Shown here: positions 1-7,917 of the stretch, in pieces
Position numbering within the stretch: the stretch's first letter is position 1
Layout of the letters: each line of letters begins with the position of its first letter
Source: Bog-756 sp963734435
GTDB taxonomy: Bacteria; Actinomycetota; Acidimicrobiia; Acidimicrobiales; RAAP-2
Assembly: GCA_963734435.1 (NCBI GenBank)
Contig: CAVTHA010000004.1
Span: 1 to 64,000, forward strand
Direction: 5' to 3'
Length of the DNA stretch: 64,000 bases
Notes under the pieces: model-generated
Databases searched by the model: none
Seen by the model: only the letters and a program-made list of their open reading frames with translations
What the model was told of the DNA's origin: nothing
Translations under genes and position numbers: made by a program

Positions 1-540
1 AGTGGGCGCAACGTGTTCGGGGTATCCAGCCTGGCCGTCCCGGTGCCGATCTCCGCAGGCGACGCCTATCGTCTCTACCACTGGTGGTACGGGGCCGGTA
101 CCACACCGCCTTCCATCGCCGCCCCGGCGATCATTCCGCCGATCATGCAACTCTTCCAGGGCGTGCAGCTGGCCGGTCCCGACCTGACGCCATACACCTT
201 CGCCACCGGGCTGTTCCGCTCTCCGCCCGCCGGCGGCGGCCCGACGACGCCGCTGGCGGCTTACGGCTACCAGGGCTCGGCCCCGCGGCCGAGCTACTCG
301 TCGCCCGCCGACTACACGTTCCTCTGGTACGACGCCACCGCCAAGGGTCCCGACGAGGAAGGGGCCCAGGGCACCGGTCTCATGCGCTACGTCAACGGCG
401 GGACGCGCTACCGGGAAGGTGTGGTACCGGCCGGCCCGGTCCCGATGTTCTCGGTTCCGGGTTCGGTCACCAGCTACTCGTCGCCCCCCGACCCGGCACC
501 CTCGTACCCGGCCTGGCCGGGATCACCCGCCGCCGGCTGA
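1..540 (+). CDS. C-terminal part of a periplasmic substrate-binding protein (branched-chain amino-acid ABC type), 5' end outside window
   Basis: The reading frame is open from the first base and ends in TGA at 538-540, so only the last 179 codons are present. The phrase MQLFQGVQLAGPDLTPYTF and the later YTFLWYDATAKGP resemble the C-terminal lobe of LivK-like type I periplasmic binding proteins, in which a ligand-dependent receptor feeds an ABC permease. A second, complete receptor-like gene lies at 15804, also with no permease beside it. The tail is rich in Pro, Ser and Tyr and looks low-complexity. The family assignment rests on overall resemblance only, since the lipobox and N-terminal lobe are not visible. 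The first in-frame GTG at 13 is unlikely to be the true start because codon bias continues up to the edge. Confidence 0.6.
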   Translation, partial: SGRNVFGVSSLAVPVPISAGDAYRLYHWWYGAGTTPPSIAAPAIIPPIMQLFQGVQLAGPDLTPYTFATGLFRSPPAGGGPTTPLAAYGYQGSAPRPSYSSPADYTFLWYDATAKGPDEEGAQGTGLMRYVNGGTRYREGVVPAGPVPMFSVPGSVTSYSSPPDPAPSYPAWPGSPAAG

Positions 541-819
541 TTCGGGACGGGGAGCGCCCACCCGCCCGGCCGGGATACCGGTCGTCGGCGTCTCCGGCCG
601 GGCCGGACGGATCGACCACGCCGAACGGCTGACCGTCCCCGCCGCTGGTCACCGTCCGGGTTGCCCCCCGATGCACCTCCAGAATTCATCGTCCTGTTCC
701 CGGGCCGTTCGCCGCCGTTCACGTGCGGCCGGTACCGTGGCGCGCGCCTGGGCGATGCTTGGTTCCACGGGGGCGACGGCGGAGCCCTCATCGCCACCAC
801 CGTCGACGAGGAGGCACCC
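541..819. other. Intergenic stretch without a supported gene
   Basis: About 280 bases follow the partial binding-protein gene. Both strands have short open frames here but none has convincing start context or product. I see GC-rich imperfect inverted repeats around 565-610 with no T-tract. The only clear signal is the Shine-Dalgarno GAGGAGG at 808-814 belonging to the next gene. Confidence 0.5.
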
Positions 820-1365
820 ATGGAACCGACCAGCAAGCTCCGGGTGGTCACCGCCGACGTGCCCGACGCCCTCCGAGTGGTCCGCCAATTGGTCGAGGAG
901 GCCACCGGCCTGGCTGCGGAACCCGAGATCCAAGAGGTCGACGGGAGCGAGCTCGTGGTGGAGCTCCGACTGGCCGGCCCGACGGTCGTCGCCCCCGGCC
1001 TGGTGGCACGCGCCGTCGGACGGTCGAGCCGAGACCTCGACGTGCTGAGCACTTGGAACGAGGCGCTCCCGATGATCGATCCTGCCCCCGCCTCGGGACA
1101 GGTCATCCTCGACGGGTACGACGACCACCTCCCGGCGGTGGTGCGGCGCGCCCTGCGCGACCATCTCCCGACCGCCCAGTGGCAGCCGGCCGGTGCCGAA
1201 GCCGGGACCCGCCTCGCCGGGGACGGACGCCCCGCCTGGCTGCTGGCCGTCCCGGTGGTCCGGCCCGACGGTCGTCCGCTGGTCGGATATCAGCAGCGGC
1301 GCGGCTACTCGTTCCGCTTCGGCACCCAAGACATCGAGGCGGCCCGGGTCGAACTGGCGTCTTGA
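820..1365 (+). CDS. Hypothetical protein, 181 aa
   Basis: I chose the ATG at 820 over the in-frame upstream ATG at 661 because GAGGAGG lies seven bases before it. The product is soluble and mildly acidic, with no signal peptide or membrane segment. It opens with MEPTSKLRVVTADVPDALRV and ends with a basic, aromatic stretch (GYQQRRGYSFRFG). Codon use matches the neighbours, so expression is likely. I recognise no family or catalytic motif. The segment AVPVVRPDGRPLVGYQQRRG may form a beta hairpin, but this is only a reading of the sequence. Its neighbours do not suggest a function. Confidence 0.65.
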   Translation: MEPTSKLRVVTADVPDALRVVRQLVEEATGLAAEPEIQEVDGSELVVELRLAGPTVVAPGLVARAVGRSSRDLDVLSTWNEALPMIDPAPASGQVILDGYDDHLPAVVRRALRDHLPTAQWQPAGAEAGTRLAGDGRPAWLLAVPVVRPDGRPLVGYQQRRGYSFRFGTQDIEAARVELAS

Positions 1366-1492
1366 CGGCCGCCCTCGCCGACGTCTGATTCAAACCGGGT
1401 GCCGTCGGAGTGCGGCGGATGCTGGCTCACGAGCTCGTCCCCGCACACTCGCCTGGTAATGGCGGCAAAATGAGGTGGAGGAGGCTGGAGGC

Positions 1493-2323
1493 ATGCCGAT
1501 GAACCGTGACGAATGGCTCAGGTCACAGATCGAGAAGGAGGGCTATTGGTTTCTCGAGATTGATTTGGGAAACGGCATCGTCACGCCTGGTTGGTCCAAT
1601 CCCAAGCAAGAGAAGTTGCCCCAGTTCGGCCTCCCCGACGATATGTCCGGGATGCGGGTCCTCGACATCGGATGTGCGGAAGGCTTCTTCTCGTTCGAGG
1701 CTGAGAGGCGGGGTGCTCGTGAGGTCATCGCCATCGATGCCTTCCCAGAATCCATACGCCGGTTCAACATCTGCCGCACTGCTCTGGATTCGTCGGTGAA
1801 TGGTGTGCTGGCCAGCGTCTACGACGTGGACCGCGCTCGTTTCGGCACATTCGACCTCGTAATGTTCTTCGGCGTTCTTTACCACCTGCGCCATCCTCTG
1901 CTCGCCCTTGAGAAGGTTGCCGCATTGACGGCCGGAACGCTGCTCCTCCAGACCCGGACGTTCAAGGCCCCTGCGCTCGCCAATGAACCAGTCGCTCGCT
2001 TTTACCCCAACGGCGTCCAAAGTGGACCTCCCGGCGCACCCATCCACGACCCTTCGGTCTTCTGGGAACCGAACGAGACCTGTGTTCGAGAAATGCTTTC
2101 GCACGTGGGGTTTTCCAACATCGAGCGCCTGATTCGAGGAGAGAGTCAGCTGAACGATTCCCCACCCATGACGGCCAAACAGAGGCTTTCCAAGCGATTG
2201 CACTCACCCCCTGACGTGGGCGTTGGAAGCGCAGTGTTCAGGGCGCAGGCTGGTGTCATCGGGATCGGTGTCCCGCCTGAGCCTGACTTCGATGGAGGGC
2301 TGACGGGAGCGCCGAAGCTGTAA
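1493..2323 (+). CDS. Class I SAM-dependent methyltransferase (CmoB/DUF1698-like)
   Basis: The protein carries the Rossmann motif I VLDIGCAEGFFSFEAERRGA near residues 55-75, followed by the acidic end of strand beta-2 (VIAIDAF) and the post-motif FDLVMFFGVLYHLRHPLLAL typical of CmoB/DUF1698-like methyltransferases. The N-terminal phrase IDLGNGIVTPGW is common in sugar- or tRNA-directed members of this group. The substrate cannot be told from sequence. Starts at 1475 (GTG), 1493 (ATG) and 1499 (ATG) are all possible; 1493 sits eight bases after GAGGAGG and 1499 seven after a second GGAGG. The gene is visibly less GC-rich at third positions than its neighbours, which may indicate transfer. A strong hairpin follows the stop at once. 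Confidence 0.75.
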   Translation: MPMNRDEWLRSQIEKEGYWFLEIDLGNGIVTPGWSNPKQEKLPQFGLPDDMSGMRVLDIGCAEGFFSFEAERRGAREVIAIDAFPESIRRFNICRTALDSSVNGVLASVYDVDRARFGTFDLVMFFGVLYHLRHPLLALEKVAALTAGTLLLQTRTFKAPALANEPVARFYPNGVQSGPPGAPIHDPSVFWEPNETCVREMLSHVGFSNIERLIRGESQLNDSPPMTAKQRLSKRLHSPPDVGVGSAVFRAQAGVIGIGVPPEPDFDGGLTGAPKL

Positions 2324-2324
2324 C

Positions 2325-2360
2325 GGGCTGAGGGGCGGTGTCGTCGGTCCCCCTCAGCCC
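2325..2360 (+). terminator. Stem-loop after the methyltransferase gene
   Basis: A perfect 11-bp inverted repeat, GGGCTGAGGGG at 2325-2335 and CCCCTCAGCCC at 2350-2360 with a 14-base loop, begins one base after the stop codon. There is no T-run, as is common in high-GC actinobacteria, so it is a probable rather than certain terminator. Confidence 0.55.
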
Positions 2361-2431
2361 TCGAGTGCCTGCGCCATCGTGTGTCCCCAGTAGTAACTTG
2401 TCGCCAAATGTAGCGGGCAGCCGGGGGAGCG

Positions 2432-3310
2432 ATGGCGGTCGAGGAAATCGAGGGCCTGTCCATCGCCTACGACCTCATCGGCCGGGGATCGCCGTGGGTG
2501 CTCACCCCGGGGGGGCGGTTCGGCCGGGACACCCCCGGACTGCAGCAATTGGCCGAGCGTCTTGCCGACGCCGGCAACCAGGTCCTCATCTGGGACCGGC
2601 CCAACACCGGGGCCTCGCAGGTGTGCTTCACCGGCACCTCCGAGTCCGAGATGCAGGGTGACGTCCTCGCCGGCCTGCTCCGTCGGCTGTCCCTGGCCCC
2701 GGCGGTCATTGCCGGCGGGTCCGGCGGGTCGCGGGTCTCGTTGTTGACGGCGGCCCGCCACCCTGACGTGGCGGCCGGCCTGGCCTTGTGGTGGATAAGC
2801 GGTGGCGTGTTCGGGCTGATGAGCCTCGGCGTCCACTACTGCGGCGACTCCCTGGTGGCGGCCTGGCGAGACGGCATGGAGGCGGTGGCCGACCTCCCGG
2901 TGTGGAGCGAGGTCATCGAGCGCAACCCGGCGAATCGTCAGGTGTTCCTGGCCCAGGACCGTGGGCGGTTCATCGAAACGCTCGAGCAGTGGATGTCGGC
3001 CTATTGTCCGCGGCCCGGCGAACTTGTTCCCGGGCTGCCCGACGACCGGGCCCGGGATGTCGACGTCCCCGCCCTGGTGTTCCGCAGCGGGGCGAGCGAT
3101 CCGCACCACACCCGGGAGACCTCGGAGCGGTTGGCCGGCTTGCTGGGCCACGCCGAGCTGGTCGAGCCGCCCTGGGGGGACACCGAGTGGAACGAGCGCG
3201 TCGACGCCGCCCAGTCCGAGGGGTCGGGGCTGTTCGAGCGCTGGCCCCTGCTCGCGCCCCAGCTGCTCGAATGGCGGGAGCGGGAGCTGCGCCGCGCCAG
3301 GCCGAGCTGA
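2432..3310 (+). CDS. Alpha/beta-fold hydrolase
   Basis: This 292-aa protein has the alpha/beta-hydrolase layout: an early substrate-loop region (WVLTPGGRFGRDTPGL), a DRPNTGAS segment after strand beta-4, and a nucleophile elbow GGSGGS near residue 95 that fits G-x-S-x-G. The likely acid is in VPALVFRSGASDPHH, but I cannot assign the catalytic His with confidence; the C-terminal candidates are weak. The ATG at 2432 follows GGGGGAGC. The gene is convergent with the thiolase gene, separated by a short tandem-repeat array. Candidate substrates are esters or small lactones; nothing in the context decides this. Confidence 0.75.
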   Translation: MAVEEIEGLSIAYDLIGRGSPWVLTPGGRFGRDTPGLQQLAERLADAGNQVLIWDRPNTGASQVCFTGTSESEMQGDVLAGLLRRLSLAPAVIAGGSGGSRVSLLTAARHPDVAAGLALWWISGGVFGLMSLGVHYCGDSLVAAWRDGMEAVADLPVWSEVIERNPANRQVFLAQDRGRFIETLEQWMSAYCPRPGELVPGLPDDRARDVDVPALVFRSGASDPHHTRETSERLAGLLGHAELVEPPWGDTEWNERVDAAQSEGSGLFERWPLLAPQLLEWRERELRRARPS

Positions 3311-3350
3311 ACGCCGGGCCCGCTAGCGGCCCGTCCCGGGTGGATGAAGC

Positions 3351-3430
3351 GCCCGGTCGGATGAGACCCGGTCGGATGAGACGCCCGGTCGGATGAGACG
3401 CCCGGTCGGATCAGGCGCCCCCGGTCGGAT
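3351..3430. repeat. Short tandem repeats (15-17 bp unit) between convergent genes
   Basis: Four units built on CCGGTCGGATGAGAC occur at 3351-3367, 3368-3382, 3383-3399 and 3400-3416; the last has diverged to end TCAGGC, and a fifth partial unit follows to about 3440. The array fills the gap between the hydrolase and thiolase stops and slightly overlaps the thiolase 3' end. Unit length alternates between 17 and 15 bases. Confidence 0.85.
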
Positions 3431-3434
3431 CCGA

Positions 3435-4637
3435 TCAGGCCGCCTTCTCGAGGATGTGCACTCCGCAGGCCGACCCCAGCCCGATCACATGGGTGAGTCC
3501 GACCTTGGCCCCGTCGATCTGGCGGTCGCCCGCTTCCCCCCGCAAGTGGGTGGCCACCTCCCAGACGTTGGCGATCCCGGTGGCGGCGATGGGATGGCCC
3601 TTCGACTCGAGGCCCCCGGATACGTTCACCGGTGTCGACCCGTCGCGCCAGGTCGCCCCGGACTCGAAGAAGTCGACGGCGCCACCGACGTCGCAGAGCC
3701 CGAGGTTGTCGTAGTGGACGAGCTCTGCCGTGGCAAAGCAGTCGTGCAGCTCCACGAGGTCGAGGTCGGCGGGGCCCACCCCGGCCTGCTCGTACGCCTG
3801 GCTGGCGGCATTGCGGGTGAGCGTGTTCACATCCGGCAGGACCTGGCACGACTCCTCCCAGGGATCGGTGGTGAGGATGGAGGCTGAGATCTTCACCGCT
3901 CGGCGCCGCTGCTCGGGCGACAGGGTCTTCAGCTTGGCTCCGCTCACCACCACGGCGGCGGCCGCGCCGTCGCAGTTGGCCGAGCACATGGGGCGGGTGT
4001 TCGGATAAGCGATCATCACATCGCCCATGATCTCCTCGAGCGTCATCTTCTTGGTGTAGGCGGCCAACGGGTTGAGCGTCGAATGGGAGTGGTTCTTCTC
4101 GCTGATCCTGGCGAACAACTCGAAGCTGGTCCCGCCGTAGCGATGGCCGTAGGCCATGCCGATCTGGGCGAAGACGCCGGGCATGGTCTCGGTGCCGATG
4201 CGGCCGTCGACCGGGGCCACCGCGCCGTACCGACCGTGCGGCTCCCAGTTGTTCGAGTCGGCCTTGCGGCTTCCTCCGGAGAGCAGTCCCGCGCCGGAGA
4301 GCTTCTCGACCCCGAAGGCCAAGCCCACGTCGGTCTCGCCGGCCTTGACCGCCATGCAGGCCACCCGCAGCGCGGTGGCCCCGGTGGCACAGGCGTTGGC
4401 CACGTTGTACACGGGAGCGCCGGTCTGTCCGAGCTGCTTCTGCAACTGCTGGCCGATGCCGGCATTGGCTGCCATCAGGTTGCCGGCCCCGATCACCCCC
4501 ACGTCCTTCATTCCAACCCCGCCATCGGCCAGTGCGCCGAGGACGGCCTCGGACGCCAGGTCGACCAGGTCCTGGTCGGGATGCTTCCCGAACTTCGTCA
4601 TGTGGATGCCGAGGATCCACAGGTCGTCAGCGGCCAT
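3435..4637 (-). CDS. Thiolase-family protein (acetyl-CoA acetyltransferase / SCP2-type lipid-transfer thiolase)
   Basis: At 400 aa this matches the SCP2/lipid-transfer type of thiolase. The nucleophilic cysteine is in VANACATGATAL (Cys83), the catalytic His in SKGHPIAATG (His348), and the second Cys in GLGSACGVHIL (Cys391). The HDCFA motif typical of the SCP2 branch is also present. Such enzymes cleave or condense 3-ketoacyl-CoA thioesters in fatty-acid or steroid side-chain degradation. It is followed upstream on the same strand, three bases away, by a DUF35 zinc-ribbon/OB-fold gene; the pair is a standard actinobacterial arrangement in which the DUF35 protein is a partner subunit. ATG start at 4637. 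Confidence 0.9.
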   Translation of the reverse strand: MAADDLWILGIHMTKFGKHPDQDLVDLASEAVLGALADGGVGMKDVGVIGAGNLMAANAGIGQQLQKQLGQTGAPVYNVANACATGATALRVACMAVKAGETDVGLAFGVEKLSGAGLLSGGSRKADSNNWEPHGRYGAVAPVDGRIGTETMPGVFAQIGMAYGHRYGGTSFELFARISEKNHSHSTLNPLAAYTKKMTLEEIMGDVMIAYPNTRPMCSANCDGAAAAVVVSGAKLKTLSPEQRRRAVKISASILTTDPWEESCQVLPDVNTLTRNAASQAYEQAGVGPADLDLVELHDCFATAELVHYDNLGLCDVGGAVDFFESGATWRDGSTPVNVSGGLESKGHPIAATGIANVWEVATHLRGEAGDRQIDGAKVGLTHVIGLGSACGVHILEKAA

Positions 4638-4640
4638 GGT

Positions 4641-5039
4641 TCAACCTCCCAGGGGTTCGAAGCCGAAGCCGACGGCTTCGGTTCCATCATCGTCCGTACC
4701 GATGGGCTGGGTGGCGAGGCGCACCTTCATCCCCAGGGTCACGTGCTCGGGGTCCGGTTCCACATTGATCACATTGGCGCGCACGCTCGTCCCCTCGCAG
4801 TCGACCAGCGCCGCCACGTACGGGACGGGGACGCCGGGCGCGGCGAACGCCACGATGGTGAAGGCCTGGACCTCGCCGGTGGTCGGGATGTCGACGGTCT
4901 CGAATTCCGTGCGTCCGCAGGCGGCACAGGCGTTGCGCCGGTCGAAGAACCGGGCCCCGCAGGCCGAACACGTATGGGCGATCAGGTGCGGCTCGTCGCC
5001 CAGCACCAGGTAGTCGACCAGCGGAATCTGGTTGGCCAT
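4641..5039 (-). CDS. Zn-ribbon/OB-fold protein (DUF35 family), thiolase partner
   Basis: The 132-aa product has an N-terminal zinc ribbon with cysteines at 24, 27, 38 and 41 (HTCSACGARFF and NACAACG), then an OB-fold with the DUF35 phrase GEVQAFTIVAFAAPGVPVPYVAALVD. DUF35 proteins pair with SCP2-type thiolases and act in acyl-CoA metabolism. The stop lies three bases before the thiolase start, so this is the first gene of a two-gene operon. I use the ATG at 5039 because a GGGAGTGGAG Shine-Dalgarno region precedes it; an in-frame ATG at 5084 has poorer context. Confidence 0.88.
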   Translation of the reverse strand: MANQIPLVDYLVLGDEPHLIAHTCSACGARFFDRRNACAACGRTEFETVDIPTTGEVQAFTIVAFAAPGVPVPYVAALVDCEGTSVRANVINVEPDPEHVTLGMKVRLATQPIGTDDDGTEAVGFGFEPLGG

Positions 5040-5109
5040 CGTCTCCACTCCCTCGGCCGCCGGTCGTTCCGGCGTCATGGCCACCGTAGCGGGACGGGCA
5101 AATAAGCCG

Positions 5110-5352
5110 CTACTTGGGGCCGGTCACGACCACCGGGGTCCCTCTGGCGTCGACGGCGATCACCGGAACACCAGGGGGCCAGGGGCTCAGGCCGTCGGTG
5201 TCCGGGTGCTCGGCGGTCAGGTGCCGGCCCGAGTAGCGGCCATGGGCCCGGCGGTCACGGACCGCCCAAACCTGGCTCCCATCGTGGGCTTCCGCCTGGG
5301 GCTCGGGAAGTGGGATCGGTGAGGAGGCGGGACAAATCTGCCCATGCGGCAC
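5110..5352 (-). CDS. Hypothetical protein, 80 aa
   Basis: This small frame has strong G/C third-position bias through its second half (for example SGRHLTAEHPDTDGLSPW and PVIAVDARGTPVVVTG), which argues that it is coding. It has no membrane segment and I recognise no family. The ATG at 5352 overlaps the 5' end of the phospholipase frame on the other strand; the overlap vanishes if that gene starts at its GTG 5374 or 5383. The two genes would then be divergent. Confidence 0.4.
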   Translation of the reverse strand: MPHGQICPASSPIPLPEPQAEAHDGSQVWAVRDRRAHGRYSGRHLTAEHPDTDGLSPWPPGVPVIAVDARGTPVVVTGPK

Positions 5353-6957
5353 GCCGCCGGCGCGGCGATTACCGTGAGGCGCGTGGCTGAGGAGTCCTGC
5401 TCGCCCCGGTCATCGGCCTCTGTGCCGAGGATCTCCCGCCGTTCGTTCATGGCCGGCAGCCTGGCCGCCGGGCTGATTGCTGCCGCGGGGCCGGCGGTGG
5501 GCACCGAGGCCTATGCCGCCACCGCCGCGGCGAGAGGGCTCGGGCCTGGTGGGTCGCACCTTCCGCCCGGGACGCTTCCCTTCCCGAATCTGCCCCCCGG
5601 CACCGACACCCTTCCCCAGATCGAGCACATCGTGGTCCTGATGATGGAGAACCACTCGTTCGACGACCACCTCGGCACGCTGGGCCGCGGCGACGGACTG
5701 ACCCCGGGTGCCGACGGCCGGCCGGTCAACTACAACCCCAATCCCGCCGGCGGCTTCGTCCGCTCCTTCCACAACCCGGACACCTGCGGCGAGAGCGACT
5801 CGGGCATCACCCAGTCTTGGAACGCCTCGCACATCTGCTGGGACAACGGCACCAACATGGGATTCGTGAAGGGCTGCAGCGGCGCAGCCATGGGCTACTG
5901 GCGGGGAGAGGACCTCCCCTTCTACCACGACCTGGCCAGGAAGTTCCCCATCGGCGATCGCTACTTCTGCTCGGTCATGGCCCAGACCTACCCGAACCGC
6001 CGCTTCCTCATCGCCGGGACCGCGCTCGGGAACATCAGAACCGACGGATCCGGCATCTCGAGCACCGACGCTCCCAACGGGACCATCTTCGACCGGCTGA
6101 ACGAACACGGCATCTCGTGGAAGGACTACTACCCCGACCTGCCCACGTGCGCACTGTTCGAGCCCGTCTTCATCAACAACCCGACCAAAGCCGTCCACCT
6201 GAGCCAGTTCTTCGCCGACGCCGCCTCGGGGAACCTGCCCGCGTTCAGCATCGTCGACCCGTACACCAACTTCTCGGAAGAGAACGGGGACATCAGTGTG
6301 GGCGAGGCCTACGCCGCCCTGTTCATCCAGGCGCTGATGAACGGGCCGGCCTGGGAGAAGACCGCGCTCATCTGGACCTACGACGAGCACGGCGGCTGGT
6401 ACGACCATGTCCCACCCCGTCCGGCCGTCAAGCCGGACAACGTGCCGCCCGAATTGAAGCCGGGCGACGTCCCGGGAGCGTACGACTACACCGGCTTCCG
6501 CGTGCCGTGCAGCGTGGTGTCGGCCTGGTCGAGGAAGAATTACGTCTCCCACCAGACCTTCGATCACACCTCGATCCTCAAACTGGTCGAGACGAAGTGG
6601 AACCTCCCGGCCCTGACCTATCGGGACGCCAACGCCCACAACATGCTCGACTTCTTCGACTTCACTGCCACCAAGCCGCCCTTCGCCGATCCCCCAACAT
6701 TGCGCCCGCCGAAGAACCCGTTCTCCAGCCCGGCAGCGCTCCCGGCGAACTCGCTCAGCAAGGCCAACATCGATCTGTTCCATCCGATCTGCACCGAGTC
6801 GGCCGCCGGGTCCCTTCCGCCACGGAGCGCGCAGCTCTCCTCACCGCCGCCCGATGCCGACAAGCTGCTGCGTGCCCAGCAGAAGCTGATCCGCCAGCAG
6901 ATCCAGGCCCAGGACGCCGCCCTGACGGCGGCACCGCCGGCTCCCTCGTCGTCCTGA
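5344..6957 (+). CDS. Tat-exported phospholipase C / phosphoesterase-family protein
   Basis: The N-terminus carries a twin-arginine signal (ISRRSFMAGS, arginines 32-33) and an alanine-rich hydrophobic core, so export in folded form is expected. The phosphoesterase family signature IEHIVVLMMENHSFDDHLGT spans residues 93-112; the Glu-Asn pair is part of the metal/phosphate site. TYDEHGGWYDHVPP near residue 344 is the second conserved metal-binding block, and SHQTFDHTSILKLVE a third. These enzymes hydrolyse phosphodiesters such as phosphatidylcholine outside the membrane. A second paralogue lies at 28880. The ATG at 5344 is distant from GAGGAGG (5321-5327); GTG 5374 or 5383 are alternative starts and leave the Tat motif intact. 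Confidence 0.85.
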   Translation: MRHAAGAAITVRRVAEESCSPRSSASVPRISRRSFMAGSLAAGLIAAAGPAVGTEAYAATAAARGLGPGGSHLPPGTLPFPNLPPGTDTLPQIEHIVVLMMENHSFDDHLGTLGRGDGLTPGADGRPVNYNPNPAGGFVRSFHNPDTCGESDSGITQSWNASHICWDNGTNMGFVKGCSGAAMGYWRGEDLPFYHDLARKFPIGDRYFCSVMAQTYPNRRFLIAGTALGNIRTDGSGISSTDAPNGTIFDRLNEHGISWKDYYPDLPTCALFEPVFINNPTKAVHLSQFFADAASGNLPAFSIVDPYTNFSEENGDISVGEAYAALFIQALMNGPAWEKTALIWTYDEHGGWYDHVPPRPAVKPDNVPPELKPGDVPGAYDYTGFRVPCSVVSAWSRKNYVSHQTFDHTSILKLVETKWNLPALTYRDANAHNMLDFFDFTATKPPFADPPTLRPPKNPFSSPAALPANSLSKANIDLFHPICTESAAGSLPPRSAQLSSPPPDADKLLRAQQKLIRQQIQAQDAALTAAPPAPSSS

Positions 6958-6981
6958 CCCTCGTCGTCCCGACCCGCCGGG

Positions 6982-7791
6982 CTAACCGATGACGAACTGC
7001 TCCATGGCCCGGGCGAACCCCTCCTCGGTGTTCGACGCCGTGACCTGCCGGGCGGACCGCTGTACGGCCGCTGACGCGTTGCCCATGGCGATACTCAACC
7101 CCGAATGGGCGAACATGAGCACGTCATTGGGCATGTCCCCGATGGTGGCGATCTCCTCGGGCGCCAGCCCGAAGCGGGCAGCCAGCCACTTCACCACGCT
7201 GCCCTTGTTGGCGTCGGGGTGGGTGACGTCCAGGTAGTACGGCTGGGACTGGGCGGCCGAGACTTGCCTGCCGTACCGCTCTCTCACCTCGGAGGTGGCG
7301 GCATCGATGGCTTGGCGGTCATCGGTCACGCCCACGATCTTCGCCACGCCGTCACTCAATCCCTGCAGCGACTCGACCACGGTCGGTTCGAACGCCACCG
7401 TGGCCGCTTCCCGTTTGACGTGCGGACCGTCGGCGTCGAGCACGTACCACTCCTGTCCCCGATACACCCAGGTCGAGAGGGCCGATGATCCGAGCAGCTC
7501 GATGATGGGGCCGACCAGCTCGGAACCGAGCACCCGGTCCTCGATGACGGTCATGTCCGGCTCGACCACCACACCGCCGTTGAAGGCGGAGATCGGCGTG
7601 GACAGGCGAAGGGGAGCGACCAGCATGGCCATCCCCCGTGGCGGTCGCCCGCTGGTGATGGCGAAGACGATCTCAGCCTGGTGGAGCGCGCCCACCGCCT
7701 CGACGGTGGCCGGGGTCAGCTGCTTCTCGGGGGTGACCAGGGTGCCGTCGACGTCGGCCAGCACCAGGCGGATGGTATCGCCGCTCATCAT
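6982..7791 (-). CDS. HAD-superfamily (Cof-type) phosphatase
   Basis: The product has the HAD motif I LADVDGTLVT (nucleophile Asp13, acid Asp15), motif II within FAITSGRPPRGM, a lysine in the VTHPDANKGSVVKWL block, and motif III/IV GDMPNDVLMF with MGNASAAV after it. The cap domain sits between motifs II and III, as in Cof/YbiV phosphatases that act on sugar phosphates or flavin-type phosphates. Length 269 aa is typical. ATG at 7791 and 7788 are adjacent, both served by AGGAGTCG just upstream. It is convergent with the phospholipase gene, 24 bases apart. Confidence 0.85.
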   Translation of the reverse strand: MMSGDTIRLVLADVDGTLVTPEKQLTPATVEAVGALHQAEIVFAITSGRPPRGMAMLVAPLRLSTPISAFNGGVVVEPDMTVIEDRVLGSELVGPIIELLGSSALSTWVYRGQEWYVLDADGPHVKREAATVAFEPTVVESLQGLSDGVAKIVGVTDDRQAIDAATSEVRERYGRQVSAAQSQPYYLDVTHPDANKGSVVKWLAARFGLAPEEIATIGDMPNDVLMFAHSGLSIAMGNASAAVQRSARQVTASNTEEGFARAMEQFVIG

Positions 7792-7917
7792 CGACTCCTG
7801 AGTTCCGGGCCCGCCACCGGCCGACCCCACGTTTCAGGGTAGCGAGGCCCATTGGGGCCGGGCGAGGTGCGACCGGAATGCTCAAGGCCGGCGACACCGG
7901 GGACGATACAAGGAGCC

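Noticed and set aside
2354..3151. Long minus-strand frame (265 aa)
   Set aside because: It is the shadow of the alpha/beta hydrolase on the other strand, with no recognisable product and implausible amino-acid make-up.
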